A stretch of DNA of 16,984 nucleotides, taken from positions 56,974 through 73,957 of the forward strand of contig FR892189.1 of NCBI GenBank assembly GCA_000433115.1. Direction: 5' to 3'. Of the stretch, positions 1-6,020 are shown piece by piece; within the stretch, counting starts at the first letter, position 1, and each line of letters opens with the position of its first letter. Origin of the DNA: Ruminococcus sp. CAG:382 (GTDB lineage: Bacteria; Bacillota; Clostridia; Oscillospirales; CAG-382). The notes under the pieces are model-generated. The model was not told where the DNA came from. It ran no database searches and saw only the letters and a list, made by a program, of their open reading frames with translations. The translations under genes and the position numbers were made by a program.

Positions 1-738
1 ATTTTGGTGCTCTCTTGGGAAACCAGCCATTTTGGTACGGCTGCCGGCTTCGCGGGCGATTGCCTTGATTTCGACCGTTCCGTCCGCGATCTCGGGTACT
101 TCAAGCTCAAACAGGCGCTTTATGAGTCCCGGATGTATACGTGAGAGGGAAACGGTCGGACCTTTGAGCGATTTCTTTACTTCTGTGACAAATACTTTGA
201 CACGCTGACCGGGAGTGAGGGTCTCACCCGGGATCTGCTCCGCACGGAACAACGTCATACGGTTTTTTCCGAGCTCAAGAACTGCGTTCTGTGTGAGTGG
301 GTCCACCATTTCGACAACGGCGGTGACGATTTCCTCTTTCTTTTCCTCATATTCTTTGATCATCATTCCGCGTTCCGCTTCGCGGATGCCCTGAATGATG
401 ACGCCCTTTGCTGCCTGAGCTGTTATTCTTCCGAAGTTGTTGGTTTTGATTTCAACTTCATATATATCACCGACAGAGTATCTTCTTGACTTTTTGTGCG
501 CTTCCTCAAGAGAGATTTCCGTCTTATCGTCCTGAACCTCATCGACGACGGTAAGCTCACGATAGAACTTGAAGTCCTTTTTTTCGGGGTCAAGTCTGAC
601 ACGGCAGTTGGAAAGACCGCTGTTATCACGCTTGAACGCCGCGAGCAGAGCAGCTTCAACCTTTTCTATCATATATTCCTTCGGTATGCCTTTTTCCTTT
701 TCGATGGCATCGAGCGCATCAAAAAATTCCTTGTTCAT
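1..738 (-). CDS. nusA: Transcription termination/antitermination factor NusA (3' part beyond the window)
   Basis: NusA binds RNA polymerase and nascent RNA and modulates pausing, termination and antitermination. The first 246 codons are visible. The protein opens with MNKEFFDALDAIEKEKGIPKE and continues into the NusA N-terminal polymerase-binding domain (about residues 1-125), an S1 domain (about 135-205, ending near VSLSR) and the entry to the first KH domain (VEIKAIAREAGSRTK, about 220-235). The ATG at 736-738 has a GGAGG at 751-755, 12 bases upstream. It lies just behind rimP, with the ribosome site next to the rimP stop, in the usual rimP-nusA order. The last dozen residues before the window edge (AGFPREHQN) fit the family poorly, where AV[YF]S...NVDPVG is expected, and may be edge sequence error. 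Identification is firm. Confidence 0.95.
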   Translation of the reverse strand, partial: MNKEFFDALDAIEKEKGIPKEYMIEKVEAALLAAFKRDNSGLSNCRVRLDPEKKDFKFYRELTVVDEVQDDKTEISLEEAHKKSRRYSVGDIYEVEIKTNNFGRITAQAAKGVIIQGIREAERGMMIKEYEEKKEEIVTAVVEMVDPLTQNAVLELGKNRMTLFRAEQIPGETLTPGQRVKVFVTEVKKSLKGPTVSLSRIHPGLIKRLFELEVPEIADGTVEIKAIAREAGSRTKMAGFPREHQN

Positions 739-756
739 TTTTCTGCAGTTCCTCCG

Positions 757-1212
757 TTATTCAAATGTTGCCGTCATCTTGGCAATGTTCTTTTTATCAA
801 TTACTGTGCCGCATACCGTTACGGTAGCATCGTCGGCGGCATCGAGCTTTCCCGAAAATTCCTTCTTGCCGTCAACGGGCTTGAAGGTCTTGAGTGTGAC
901 CTCCGCATTGATTGCGGTTGCGGCGGTGAAGTGCTCGGGTTTAAGAAGCTCACGGTACATACCGGCAGACGCTACCTCAAGACAATACGGTCCTTCTATC
1001 GGGTCGGCTGAATCAATAATCGGCTCGACGATATCGTTGGCAACCGAGCAGGCATCCATATCGACCCCGCCGTCTCTGTCAACCTCAACAAGCAGAACAA
1101 AATCCTTACCTTCCTTCTCGTATCGGACGTTCCAAAGTGAAAATCCGGCATCGCCAAGCGGTTTTTCAACAAGACTGCGCACAGTCTCGGCAATATTTTT
1201 CTTCATAAGCAT
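757..1212 (-). CDS. rimP: Ribosome maturation factor RimP
   Basis: RimP is a cytoplasmic factor needed for 30S subunit maturation. The 151-residue product has the usual length and pattern: an N-terminal alpha/beta domain with LVEKPLGDAGFSLWNVRYEKEG, a central DACSVANDIVEPIIDSADPIEGPYCLEVASAG segment (family form: D.E..S..IS..LD..DPI...Y.LEVSSPG), and a C-terminal SH3-like barrel with VTLKTFKPVDGKKEFSGKL. The family's invariant SPG turn is SAG here. Two starts are possible, ATG at 1212 or ATG at 1206 (MLMKKN); AGGT at about 1218-1221 is a weak ribosome site for either. It is first in the rimP-nusA operon, with a promoter and hairpin just upstream. Confidence 0.92.
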   Translation of the reverse strand: MLMKKNIAETVRSLVEKPLGDAGFSLWNVRYEKEGKDFVLLVEVDRDGGVDMDACSVANDIVEPIIDSADPIEGPYCLEVASAGMYRELLKPEHFTAATAINAEVTLKTFKPVDGKKEFSGKLDAADDATVTVCGTVIDKKNIAKMTATFE

Positions 1213-1238
1213 CGTTACCTGTAATAATCATAAAAATC

Positions 1239-1260
1239 GGAGTGGGCGTCAACCCACTCC
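1239..1260 (-). promoter_or_regulatory. Terminator-like hairpin in the rimP-nusA leader (candidate attenuator)
   Basis: An 8-bp perfect stem (GGAGTGGG at 1239-1246, CCCACTCC at 1253-1260) with a 6-base loop is followed on the minus strand by GATTTTTATG, giving an intrinsic-terminator look. It lies between the predicted rimP promoter and the rimP start. No gene lies upstream on that strand, so it is not the end of another operon. It may act as a leader attenuator or as a 5' stabilising stem. Confidence 0.55.
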
Positions 1261-1274
1261 TTGATACTAAGTAT

Positions 1275-1303
1275 AGTATAGCACAACACGGCACATTATG
1301 CAA
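1275..1303 (-). promoter_or_regulatory. Predicted sigma-A promoter of rimP-nusA
   Basis: On the minus strand TTGCAT (1298-1303) and TATACT (1275-1280) are 17 bases apart. A start near 1268 would give a leader of about 55 bases containing the hairpin at 1239-1260. Confidence 0.65.
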
Positions 1304-1366
1304 TAGGTTTTTTCGATTTTTTTAAGTTTTTTGAGGTGAAGGGCAGGAGAAAAATAATAATACCTA

Positions 1367-1394
1367 TTGACAAACGGGATTTTTGTGGTATAAT
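1367..1394 (+). promoter_or_regulatory. Predicted sigma-A promoter of nifS-nifU
   Basis: TTGACA (1367-1372) and TATAAT (1389-1394) are 16 bases apart, with TG at 1386-1387 making an extended -10. Both elements match consensus. The nifS ATG is 42 bases downstream. No iscR-type regulator gene is present beside it. Confidence 0.85.
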
Positions 1395-1436
1395 ATTAAA
1401 CGATTAAGCGAGTGTTTAAGTGAAAGGGCTGATACA

Positions 1437-2648
1437 ATGGCTGATAACAAACAGGCTTTCAGCAAAAGAATATATATGGACAATGCCGCAACGACGCGAC
1501 TTTGCGATGCTGCGGCGAAAGCAATGACGGAAGCGTATCTTTATTACGGCAACCCGTCGTCACTTCATACAGAAGGCGTCAAAGCTGCAGAGCATCTTGA
1601 TAAGGCGAGAAAGACAATTGCGGACTGTATCGGCGCGCTTCCGCAAGAAATATATCTGACTTCCGGCGGAAGTGAAGCCGATAACTGGGCACTGAAGGGT
1701 GTGGCGCAGACACTTGCCGCAAAAGGCAAGAAACACATAGTTTCCACCGTAATAGAGCATCATGCAATCCTTCATACTCTTGATGCACTGAAAAAACAGG
1801 GTTTTGAGTATACACTTGTTCCGGTTGATTCCGAGGGCTACGTTTCACCCGATGACATTGCTGCTGCCATACGACCGGATACGGCACTTGTTTCGGTTAT
1901 GTACGCAAACAATGAGATCGGAACTATTCAACCGATACGTGAAATAAGTAAGGTTTGCCATGATAAAGGTGCGCTGTTCCACTGTGACGCAGTTCAGGCA
2001 GTAGGGCATATTCCGGTGAACGTTGTTGCCGACGGTATTGACCTGATGTCCGTTTCGGCACATAAATTTCATGGACCGAAGGGTATCGGTATTCTGTATG
2101 TCCGCAAGGGCGTCACACTTACAAATCTGATCGAAGGCGGCGCACAGGAGCGCGGCAGACGCGCCGGTACCGAATCAGTTGCGCTTGCGTCAGGCATGGC
2201 GGCGGCGCTTGAAGAAGCTTGCGCACTTATGGATGAGCGTGCCGCAAGACTTTCGCGCATACGTGACCATATAATCGACGAGCTTTTGAAAATCGAGCGT
2301 TCACGTGTTAACGGTGGCAGGGAAAAAAGAGTTCCCGGTAATGTAAGCATGTGCTTTGAGGGTGTTGAAGGGGAAGCGCTTCTGCTTCTGCTTGATTTCA
2401 ACGGTATTGCCGCATCCTCAGGCTCCGCCTGCACATCCGGTTCGCTCGATCCGAGTCATGTGCTTCTCGCACTCGGTTTGCCGCATGAGATCGCACACGG
2501 TTCGCTGAGAATATCTCTTGCAGATGATGTGACAGACGAAGATGCAGAGCATCTGATCAAGGTCGTCCCCGAAATTGTTGCAAAGCTAAGGGATATGTCT
2601 CCGGTATGGGAACATATCAAGGAAAACGAAATGAAAGGAAATAAATAA
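1437..2648 (+). CDS. nifS: Cysteine desulfurase, NifS/IscS family
   Basis: This PLP enzyme turns cysteine into alanine and passes the sulfur, as a persulfide, to the Fe-S scaffold and to thiolation enzymes such as MnmA. The 403-residue protein has the class I hallmarks: the N-terminal MDNAATT, the IEHHAIL histidines (108-109), MYANNEIG, D184 and Q187 in CDAVQAVG, the PLP lysine K210 in SAHKFHG, and the mobile loop SSGSACTSGSLDPSHVL with catalytic C332. The ATG at 1437 is chosen over an upstream TTG at 1383 because GAAAGGG at 1422-1428 sits 8 bases before it and the homologous fold starts soon after; the TTG also lies inside the promoter. The stop is 2 bases before nifU, so the two genes are one operon. 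Confidence 0.95.
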   Translation: MADNKQAFSKRIYMDNAATTRLCDAAAKAMTEAYLYYGNPSSLHTEGVKAAEHLDKARKTIADCIGALPQEIYLTSGGSEADNWALKGVAQTLAAKGKKHIVSTVIEHHAILHTLDALKKQGFEYTLVPVDSEGYVSPDDIAAAIRPDTALVSVMYANNEIGTIQPIREISKVCHDKGALFHCDAVQAVGHIPVNVVADGIDLMSVSAHKFHGPKGIGILYVRKGVTLTNLIEGGAQERGRRAGTESVALASGMAAALEEACALMDERAARLSRIRDHIIDELLKIERSRVNGGREKRVPGNVSMCFEGVEGEALLLLLDFNGIAASSGSACTSGSLDPSHVLLALGLPHEIAHGSLRISLADDVTDEDAEHLIKVVPEIVAKLRDMSPVWEHIKENEMKGNK

Positions 2649-2650
2649 TC

Positions 2651-3043
2651 ATGGCATACAGCGAAAAAGTAATGGATCATTTTCAGCATCCGCGTAACGT
2701 CGGTAAAATGGATGATGCCGACGGGGTCGGTGAAGTCGGCAATGCGAAATGCGGCGATATAATGAAGATTTATATAAAGGTGAAGGATGATATCATAACC
2801 GATATCAAATTCAACACATTCGGTTGCGGCTCGGCAATTGCCGCAAGCTCAATGGCGACGGAAATGATAAAGGGCAAGCCCATAAGTCAGGCTCTCGAAC
2901 TGACAAATAAGGCTGTCGTTGAAGCACTTGACGGTCTGCCGCCTGCCAAAATACATTGCTCTGTTCTTGCCGAAGAGGCTGTCAAAGCGGCGATAGATGA
3001 CTATTATAAAAAGAAAGCCGCTAAGGAACAATCCGCCGTATAA
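2651..3043 (+). CDS. nifU: Fe-S cluster assembly scaffold, IscU/NifU N-terminal type
   Basis: This is the scaffold on which the partner desulfurase builds Fe-S clusters. The 130-residue protein is a single IscU-like domain with all cluster ligands present: C34 and D36 in NAKCGD, C59 in FGCGSAIA, and H102-C103 in PPAKIHCSVLAEEA. It lacks the extra ferredoxin-like and C-terminal domains of the long nitrogen-fixation NifU and matches the short clostridial form. The start ATG is 2 bases after the nifS stop, with AAAGGA inside the end of nifS, so translation is probably coupled. A terminator follows at once. Confidence 0.95.
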   Translation: MAYSEKVMDHFQHPRNVGKMDDADGVGEVGNAKCGDIMKIYIKVKDDIITDIKFNTFGCGSAIAASSMATEMIKGKPISQALELTNKAVVEALDGLPPAKIHCSVLAEEAVKAAIDDYYKKKAAKEQSAV

Positions 3044-3063
3044 AAACGGATAAATCAGTACTG

Positions 3064-3095
3064 ATGAGCCGTCTTGAAAAAAGTCGGCTCATTTT
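3064..3095 (+). terminator. Intrinsic terminator of nifS-nifU
   Basis: ATGAGCCG (3064-3071) pairs with CGGCTCAT (3085-3092). Three further pairs lie inside after one mismatch, around a GAAAA loop, and a short run of T follows. It sits 20 bases after the nifU stop. Confidence 0.8.
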
Positions 3096-3179
3096 CGTAA
3101 ATTCTCAAAGTAAATGCAACAGTAGCAAAGGGTTTGCATTCAGAGAAAACGATTTTTTGTCTCAAATCAAAAAAAGGTA

Positions 3180-3208
3180 TTGACAAATGTTCGAAAGTAT
3201 GATATCAT
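3180..3208 (+). promoter_or_regulatory. Predicted promoter of the tRNA-Ser genes
   Basis: TTGACA (3180-3185) and TATCAT (3203-3208) are 17 bases apart, with TG at 3200-3201. The first tRNA starts 32 bases downstream. A perfect 14-base palindrome (3197-3210) covers the -10. Confidence 0.8.
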
Positions 3209-3240
3209 ACGAAACAGCGGTCAGGTGTCGCGGAGCATTC

Positions 3241-3329
3241 GGAGAGATGTCCGAGCGGTTTAAGGAGCTGGTCTTGAAAACCAGTGACACAGCAATGTGC
3301 CGTGGGTTCGAATCCCACTCTCTCCGCCA
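3241..3329 (+). tRNA. tRNA-Ser (anticodon TGA)
   Basis: The 89-base gene has a 7-bp acceptor stem (GGAGAGA 3241-3247 with TCTCTCC 3319-3325), discriminator G3326 and an encoded CCA (3327-3329). The anticodon stem CTGGT/ACCAG holds loop CTTGAAA with TGA at 3275-3277. It has the long variable arm of class II tRNAs and the T loop TTCGAAT. It reads UCA and other UCN serine codons. Confidence 0.97.
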
Positions 3330-3414
3330 TCTTTTCAAAGCAGTTGATTTCATCTTCTGCTGTCTTGCTTTGATGAGCCTGCGCTAAGTGAATATTCAAA
3401 ACAGTTCACCTTTT

Positions 3415-3504
3415 GGAGAAGTACTCAAGTGGTGAAGAGGCGCCCCTGCTAAGGGTGTAGGTCGGGTAACTGGCGCGAGAGTTCAAATCTCTCCTTCTCC
3501 GCCA
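3415..3504 (+). tRNA. tRNA-Ser (anticodon GCT)
   Basis: The 90-base gene has acceptor stem GGAGAAG (3415-3421) with CTTCTCC (3494-3500), discriminator G3501 and an encoded CCA (3502-3504). The anticodon stem CGCCC/GGGTG (one G-T pair) holds loop CTGCTAA with GCT at 3448-3450, for AGC/AGU codons. A long variable arm is present. It lies 85 bases after the first tRNA-Ser with no terminator between, so the two are probably cotranscribed. The spacer holds nothing else that I recognise. Confidence 0.97.
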
Positions 3505-3510
3505 TCTAAA

Positions 3511-3565
3511 AACCTCTTGAAATTGCTGAAAAGCTCGGCGATTTCAAGAGGTTTTAGTTTTTGTT
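3511..3565 (+). terminator. Intrinsic terminator after the tRNA genes
   Basis: A 16-bp stem, 3511-3526 with 3538-3553 (one G-T pair), has an 11-base loop and is followed by a T-rich tract (TTAGTTTTTGTTTT). It starts 6 bases after the second tRNA. Confidence 0.92.
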
Positions 3566-3594
3566 TTCCGTTCGTTGTGTGCTTTGTTTTTCGC

Positions 3595-3811
3595 TTTATA
3601 CTACATTTTTACCACGAAATGTAGTATAAATGCAGTGGAAAATCGCACGCAAAAAGCACCACGAAGGGTGCTGTCTGCGGAAAGGAATATGGGGCACGGT
3701 ACGTGAGTACCCGGTCATGTCAATTAAGATTCGGCGGTCGTCTTTTCACCGCCCGTCGGCGAAGGAGTTTCGTCGAGTGAGGCTTTCATATCGACATAAT
3801 TTGAGGAGGGG
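3595..3811. repeat. Hairpin-rich intergenic element, possibly a dispersed repeat or structured RNA
   Basis: This stretch has no convincing gene but dense secondary structure. It holds a perfect 14-bp inverted repeat (3595-3608 with 3617-3630, 8-base loop), AGCACC/GGTGCT (3655-3660 with 3667-3672), GGTAC/GTACC (3698-3702 with 3707-3711) and GGCGGT/ACCGCC (3733-3738 with 3748-3753). Read on the minus strand, the AGCACC hairpin is followed by TTTTT and looks like a terminator. The minus strand also encodes a short in-frame run ending DETPSPTGGEKTTAES. The end of the element supplies the ribosome site of the next gene. I infer a small mobile or repeat-derived unit; whether it recurs in the genome cannot be seen here. 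Confidence 0.45.
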
Positions 3812-3816
3812 AATGT

Positions 3817-4293
3817 GTGGATATTTCGTTCAATCAGGAGAACCAAAAGTTTAATTACAGAGTATGTGCAATGGTAATTTCGGGAAATAGAATTCTGGCG
3901 ATGCACGACGAACGTTCACCATACTTTTATCTTCCGGGCGGAAGGGTTAAGATGGGCGAAACGGCTGAGCAAGCTGTGATACGGGAGGTTCGGGAAGAGC
4001 TTCGCGTGACTCTGAAGATTAACCGTCCATTGTGGCTAAATCAAGCATTTTTTACCGAAGATGCAGATGGCGTTCGTTATCATGAGCTGTGTATTTATTT
4101 TTTGATGGACATAACAGATACAGATTTACAGGAAAAGGGCAACAGCTTTACCCTGACAGAAGGCAAGCATATACACACATTCGAATGGTTAGAGTTTGAC
4201 AGATTGAATGATGAGTATTTTTATCCGATCTTTTTAAAAAAAGAAATCTTCAATCTTCCGGACGAGTTCACCATTCGTACAGAATCAGAGTGA
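3817..4293 (+). CDS. Nudix hydrolase
   Basis: Nudix enzymes hydrolyse nucleoside diphosphates linked to another group; the substrate cannot be read from this sequence. The 158-residue protein starts with GTG at 3817, set by GAGGAGGGG at 3803-3811. An overlapping ATG at 3813 is in another frame and ends quickly. The Nudix box runs from G42 to V64: G-x5-E48-x7-R56-E57-V-R-E60-E61-L-R-V, with the catalytic glutamates present. The usual glycine near the end of the box is R63. The preceding FYLPGG strand and the C-terminal EWLEFDRLND segment fit the fold. It is a single-gene unit after the hairpin-rich element; a shared terminator hairpin at 4471-4505 lies about 180 bases downstream. Confidence 0.88.
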   Translation: MDISFNQENQKFNYRVCAMVISGNRILAMHDERSPYFYLPGGRVKMGETAEQAVIREVREELRVTLKINRPLWLNQAFFTEDADGVRYHELCIYFLMDITDTDLQEKGNSFTLTEGKHIHTFEWLEFDRLNDEYFYPIFLKKEIFNLPDEFTIRTESE

Positions 4294-4470
4294 CAACCTC
4301 CGGCTTGATGCAGAGTACCGACGCTCCGCTTAGATTTTAAAACGGCGTTCCATCTGAGCCGAAATTGAGTACTTTTTGGGCTTCTGTGAAAATTACCATA
4401 TCATTTGAATTACTGATTGATTCAGTTGTTGCAGAGGGCATTATCTCCGTGGTTCTTTGCAATCAATAAG

Positions 4471-4505
4471 CAAAGCGGACAGACGCAAAAAGTCTGTCCG
4501 CTTTG
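4471..4505. terminator. Strong hairpin between the convergent Nudix and DUF4956 genes
   Basis: A perfect 14-bp stem (4471-4484 with 4492-4505) has a 7-base loop. It lies 13 bases beyond the DUF4956 stop on the minus strand and also faces the Nudix gene on the plus strand, so it may serve both. T-runs on either side are weak. The rest of 4294-4470 holds only a doubtful 34-codon minus-strand ORF (4337-4441). Confidence 0.7.
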
Positions 4506-4518
4506 TTGATTTATGCAG

Positions 4519-5187
4519 TTAAAGCTCGTCGGCAGGGGCGACCGACTCGGAGATCATGACTTCAAGATTACCGTTGCGGCAACGTATGTCATCCATGAAT
4601 TCCTTTATTGCGGCACTGTTTTTCAGCCGTACATTGTAGGAAAGCCGATAAAGACTGCCCATTGCCGTTGTTTTTGCACCGACAAAGCGGCATTCGCTCG
4701 TGTATTTTTCAAAAAGATCATTGAATGCGTCGCAGTAGTTCAGCGATTCGGGAACGGTGATCTTCAAATCAAGTGTGCGCTCGTTCCGGAACGTGAAGGT
4801 TGAAAGTACAAGCATTATTGCACAGACAAGTGCCGTAAACATCAGCGCAATGACAACATATCCTGCGGCGCAGGCAAGACCTGCGGACATTGCAATGAAT
4901 ATTAAGACGATGTCCTTGGCTTTTCCGGCAGCTGAGCGGAAACGTACGAGCGAGAAGGCCCCCATAACTGCGACACCGGTACCGATATTCCCGTTCACCA
5001 TTGTTATCACAGTGGCAACAATGACGGGGAGGAGGACAAGTGATATGAAAAATCCCTTGGAGATCCGCGATTTGTATAGGGCTGCGAATGCCGTTATCAG
5101 TCCGCAGGCGAGCGCCGCGGCGATACATATGAGATAGACTTGAGCCGTGAGTGTTTCGTCGATTATAGATGTGAAGATGTCAGACAT
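4519..5187 (-). CDS. DUF4956 family membrane protein
   Basis: The 222-residue protein has about four membrane helices (roughly 14-37, 44-64, 92-111 and 113-131) and a soluble C-terminal domain (about 137-222). Between helices 2 and 3 lies the family signature GAFSLVRFRSAAGKAKDI (76-93). The molecular function is not known. DUF4956 genes are often found next to VTC-domain genes, and here the ATG (5185-5187) is 12 bases after the VTC gene stop, with an AAGGAG that overlaps that stop codon. The two are thus one translationally tight operon. A role with polyphosphate or another anionic polymer at the membrane is an inference from that pairing only. Confidence 0.82.
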   Translation of the reverse strand: MSDIFTSIIDETLTAQVYLICIAAALACGLITAFAALYKSRISKGFFISLVLLPVIVATVITMVNGNIGTGVAVMGAFSLVRFRSAAGKAKDIVLIFIAMSAGLACAAGYVVIALMFTALVCAIMLVLSTFTFRNERTLDLKITVPESLNYCDAFNDLFEKYTSECRFVGAKTTAMGSLYRLSYNVRLKNSAAIKEFMDDIRCRNGNLEVMISESVAPADEL

Positions 5188-5199
5188 GTCGGTTTCTCC

Positions 5200-5907
5200 T
5201 TAAAATGGGGTTCGTTTGTTTGCAATAAGCTGTCGGTATGCCGTGCCGTACTTCGAAAAAGAATGAGGTATAATTCCACAGCAGTCAAGTCTGTTGGTCA
5301 GCCATAGAGGCATTGCGCCGTCTGTTTTGATCTCCATTATGACAGTGTCATCCGGAAGCAGAAGCGTACCGTCGGGCGGATCGGTAAGCGCGGTGGAATC
5401 AAGGCGGCATCTGACGTTTGTATCGAATGTGATTCGCAGTGCGGGAAGTTCCGAGACAAAGAACGCTTCACGCTCATAACATATCACTGACATGGGGCGC
5501 GGTCTGCCGTAAAAAGACATTGCATAGTCGATCTCGCGTTGTATCTGAGAATCCGGAAGCGCTACTCCGTTTGTAATATAGTCGATAGCCGAAGTGTATT
5601 GCGTAGAAACACGCCGTTTGTAAACGACGCCGCCGCATTTCTTTTTGATTTCAAGGAACACTGTGCCGTTTTCGGCTGCTTTTCCATAGCTTCTGAGACG
5701 CAGCTTTTCTTTGTAGTCCTCAGCATCGAGAGATGTTCTTATCAGCCTGTAATCCGGTGTATCGAGGTAAGCGCTGCAAATAGTGCTTTTGCCGTATTCA
5801 TCGCCGACAATACGGTTGCGTATGCCAAAAAAGAAAGCGTTGAATGTTTCTCGGTTCAGAAGATATTTTTTTTCGATTCGCCTGAATGTATATGTATTTA
5901 CCAGCAT
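5200..5907 (-). CDS. VTC-domain protein, probable polyphosphate polymerase-like
   Basis: The 235-residue protein is a single VTC domain, the tunnel-shaped triphosphate-tunnel fold that makes polyphosphate in yeast Vtc4. Features typical of the fold are visible: RRIEKKY near the N terminus (9-15), EKLRLRSY (67-74), LEIKKK (85-90), YKRRVS (96-101), CYERE (143-147), a late MEIK (191-194) and SFSKY (216-220). These put alternating basic and acidic residues along the tunnel. The start ATG 5905-5907 is set by AAGGAG at 5914-5919; the open frame extends further upstream but into a terminator and another gene. It is first in a two-gene operon with DUF4956. Polymer synthesis is inferred from the family, not shown. 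Confidence 0.83.
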   Translation of the reverse strand: MLVNTYTFRRIEKKYLLNRETFNAFFFGIRNRIVGDEYGKSTICSAYLDTPDYRLIRTSLDAEDYKEKLRLRSYGKAAENGTVFLEIKKKCGGVVYKRRVSTQYTSAIDYITNGVALPDSQIQREIDYAMSFYGRPRPMSVICYEREAFFVSELPALRITFDTNVRCRLDSTALTDPPDGTLLLPDDTVIMEIKTDGAMPLWLTNRLDCCGIIPHSFSKYGTAYRQLIANKRTPF

Positions 5908-5934
5908 ACAATTCTCCTTGCTTTTGATAAGCTT

Positions 5935-5964
5935 ATTATATTGCCGAACCTGAAACCGACTTAA
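5935..5964 (-). promoter_or_regulatory. Weak candidate promoter of the VTC-DUF4956 operon
   Basis: On the minus strand a perfect TATAAT (5935-5940) lies 27 bases before the VTC start. The best -35 is only TTAAGT (5959-5964, 18-base spacer). It lies just behind the terminator of the upstream gene, so some separate start is expected here. Confidence 0.45.
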
Positions 5965-5968
5965 AAAC

Positions 5969-5998
5969 ATGGAGCAGAAGCGAAAACTTCTGCTCCAT
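5969..5998 (-). terminator. Intrinsic terminator of the LamG/discoidin surface protein gene
   Basis: A perfect 12-bp stem (5969-5980 with 5987-5998) with a 6-base loop is followed on the minus strand by GTTTTTAAG. It lies 22 bases past the stop codon and separates this gene from the VTC operon. Confidence 0.9.
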
Positions 5999-6020
5999 AA
6001 AATTAAGCTGTTAAATGAGC

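Noticed and set aside
569..1264. A 231-codon open frame on the plus strand
   Set aside because: It runs antisense across nusA and rimP, which are clear protein families; its Ser-rich translation is that of a shadow frame.
3113..3140. A 7-bp inverted repeat (AATGCAA/TTGCATT) between the nifU terminator and the tRNA promoter
   Set aside because: Long loop and no adjacent T-run; too weak to call a terminator or operator.
4337..4441. A 34-codon minus-strand ORF (ending NFGSDGTPF) with GGAG shortly before its ATG
   Set aside because: The translation is plausible, but the ribosome site is only 3-4 bases from the ATG, the strong hairpin at 4471-4505 lies just upstream, and no family is recognised. 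Not enough for a gene call.
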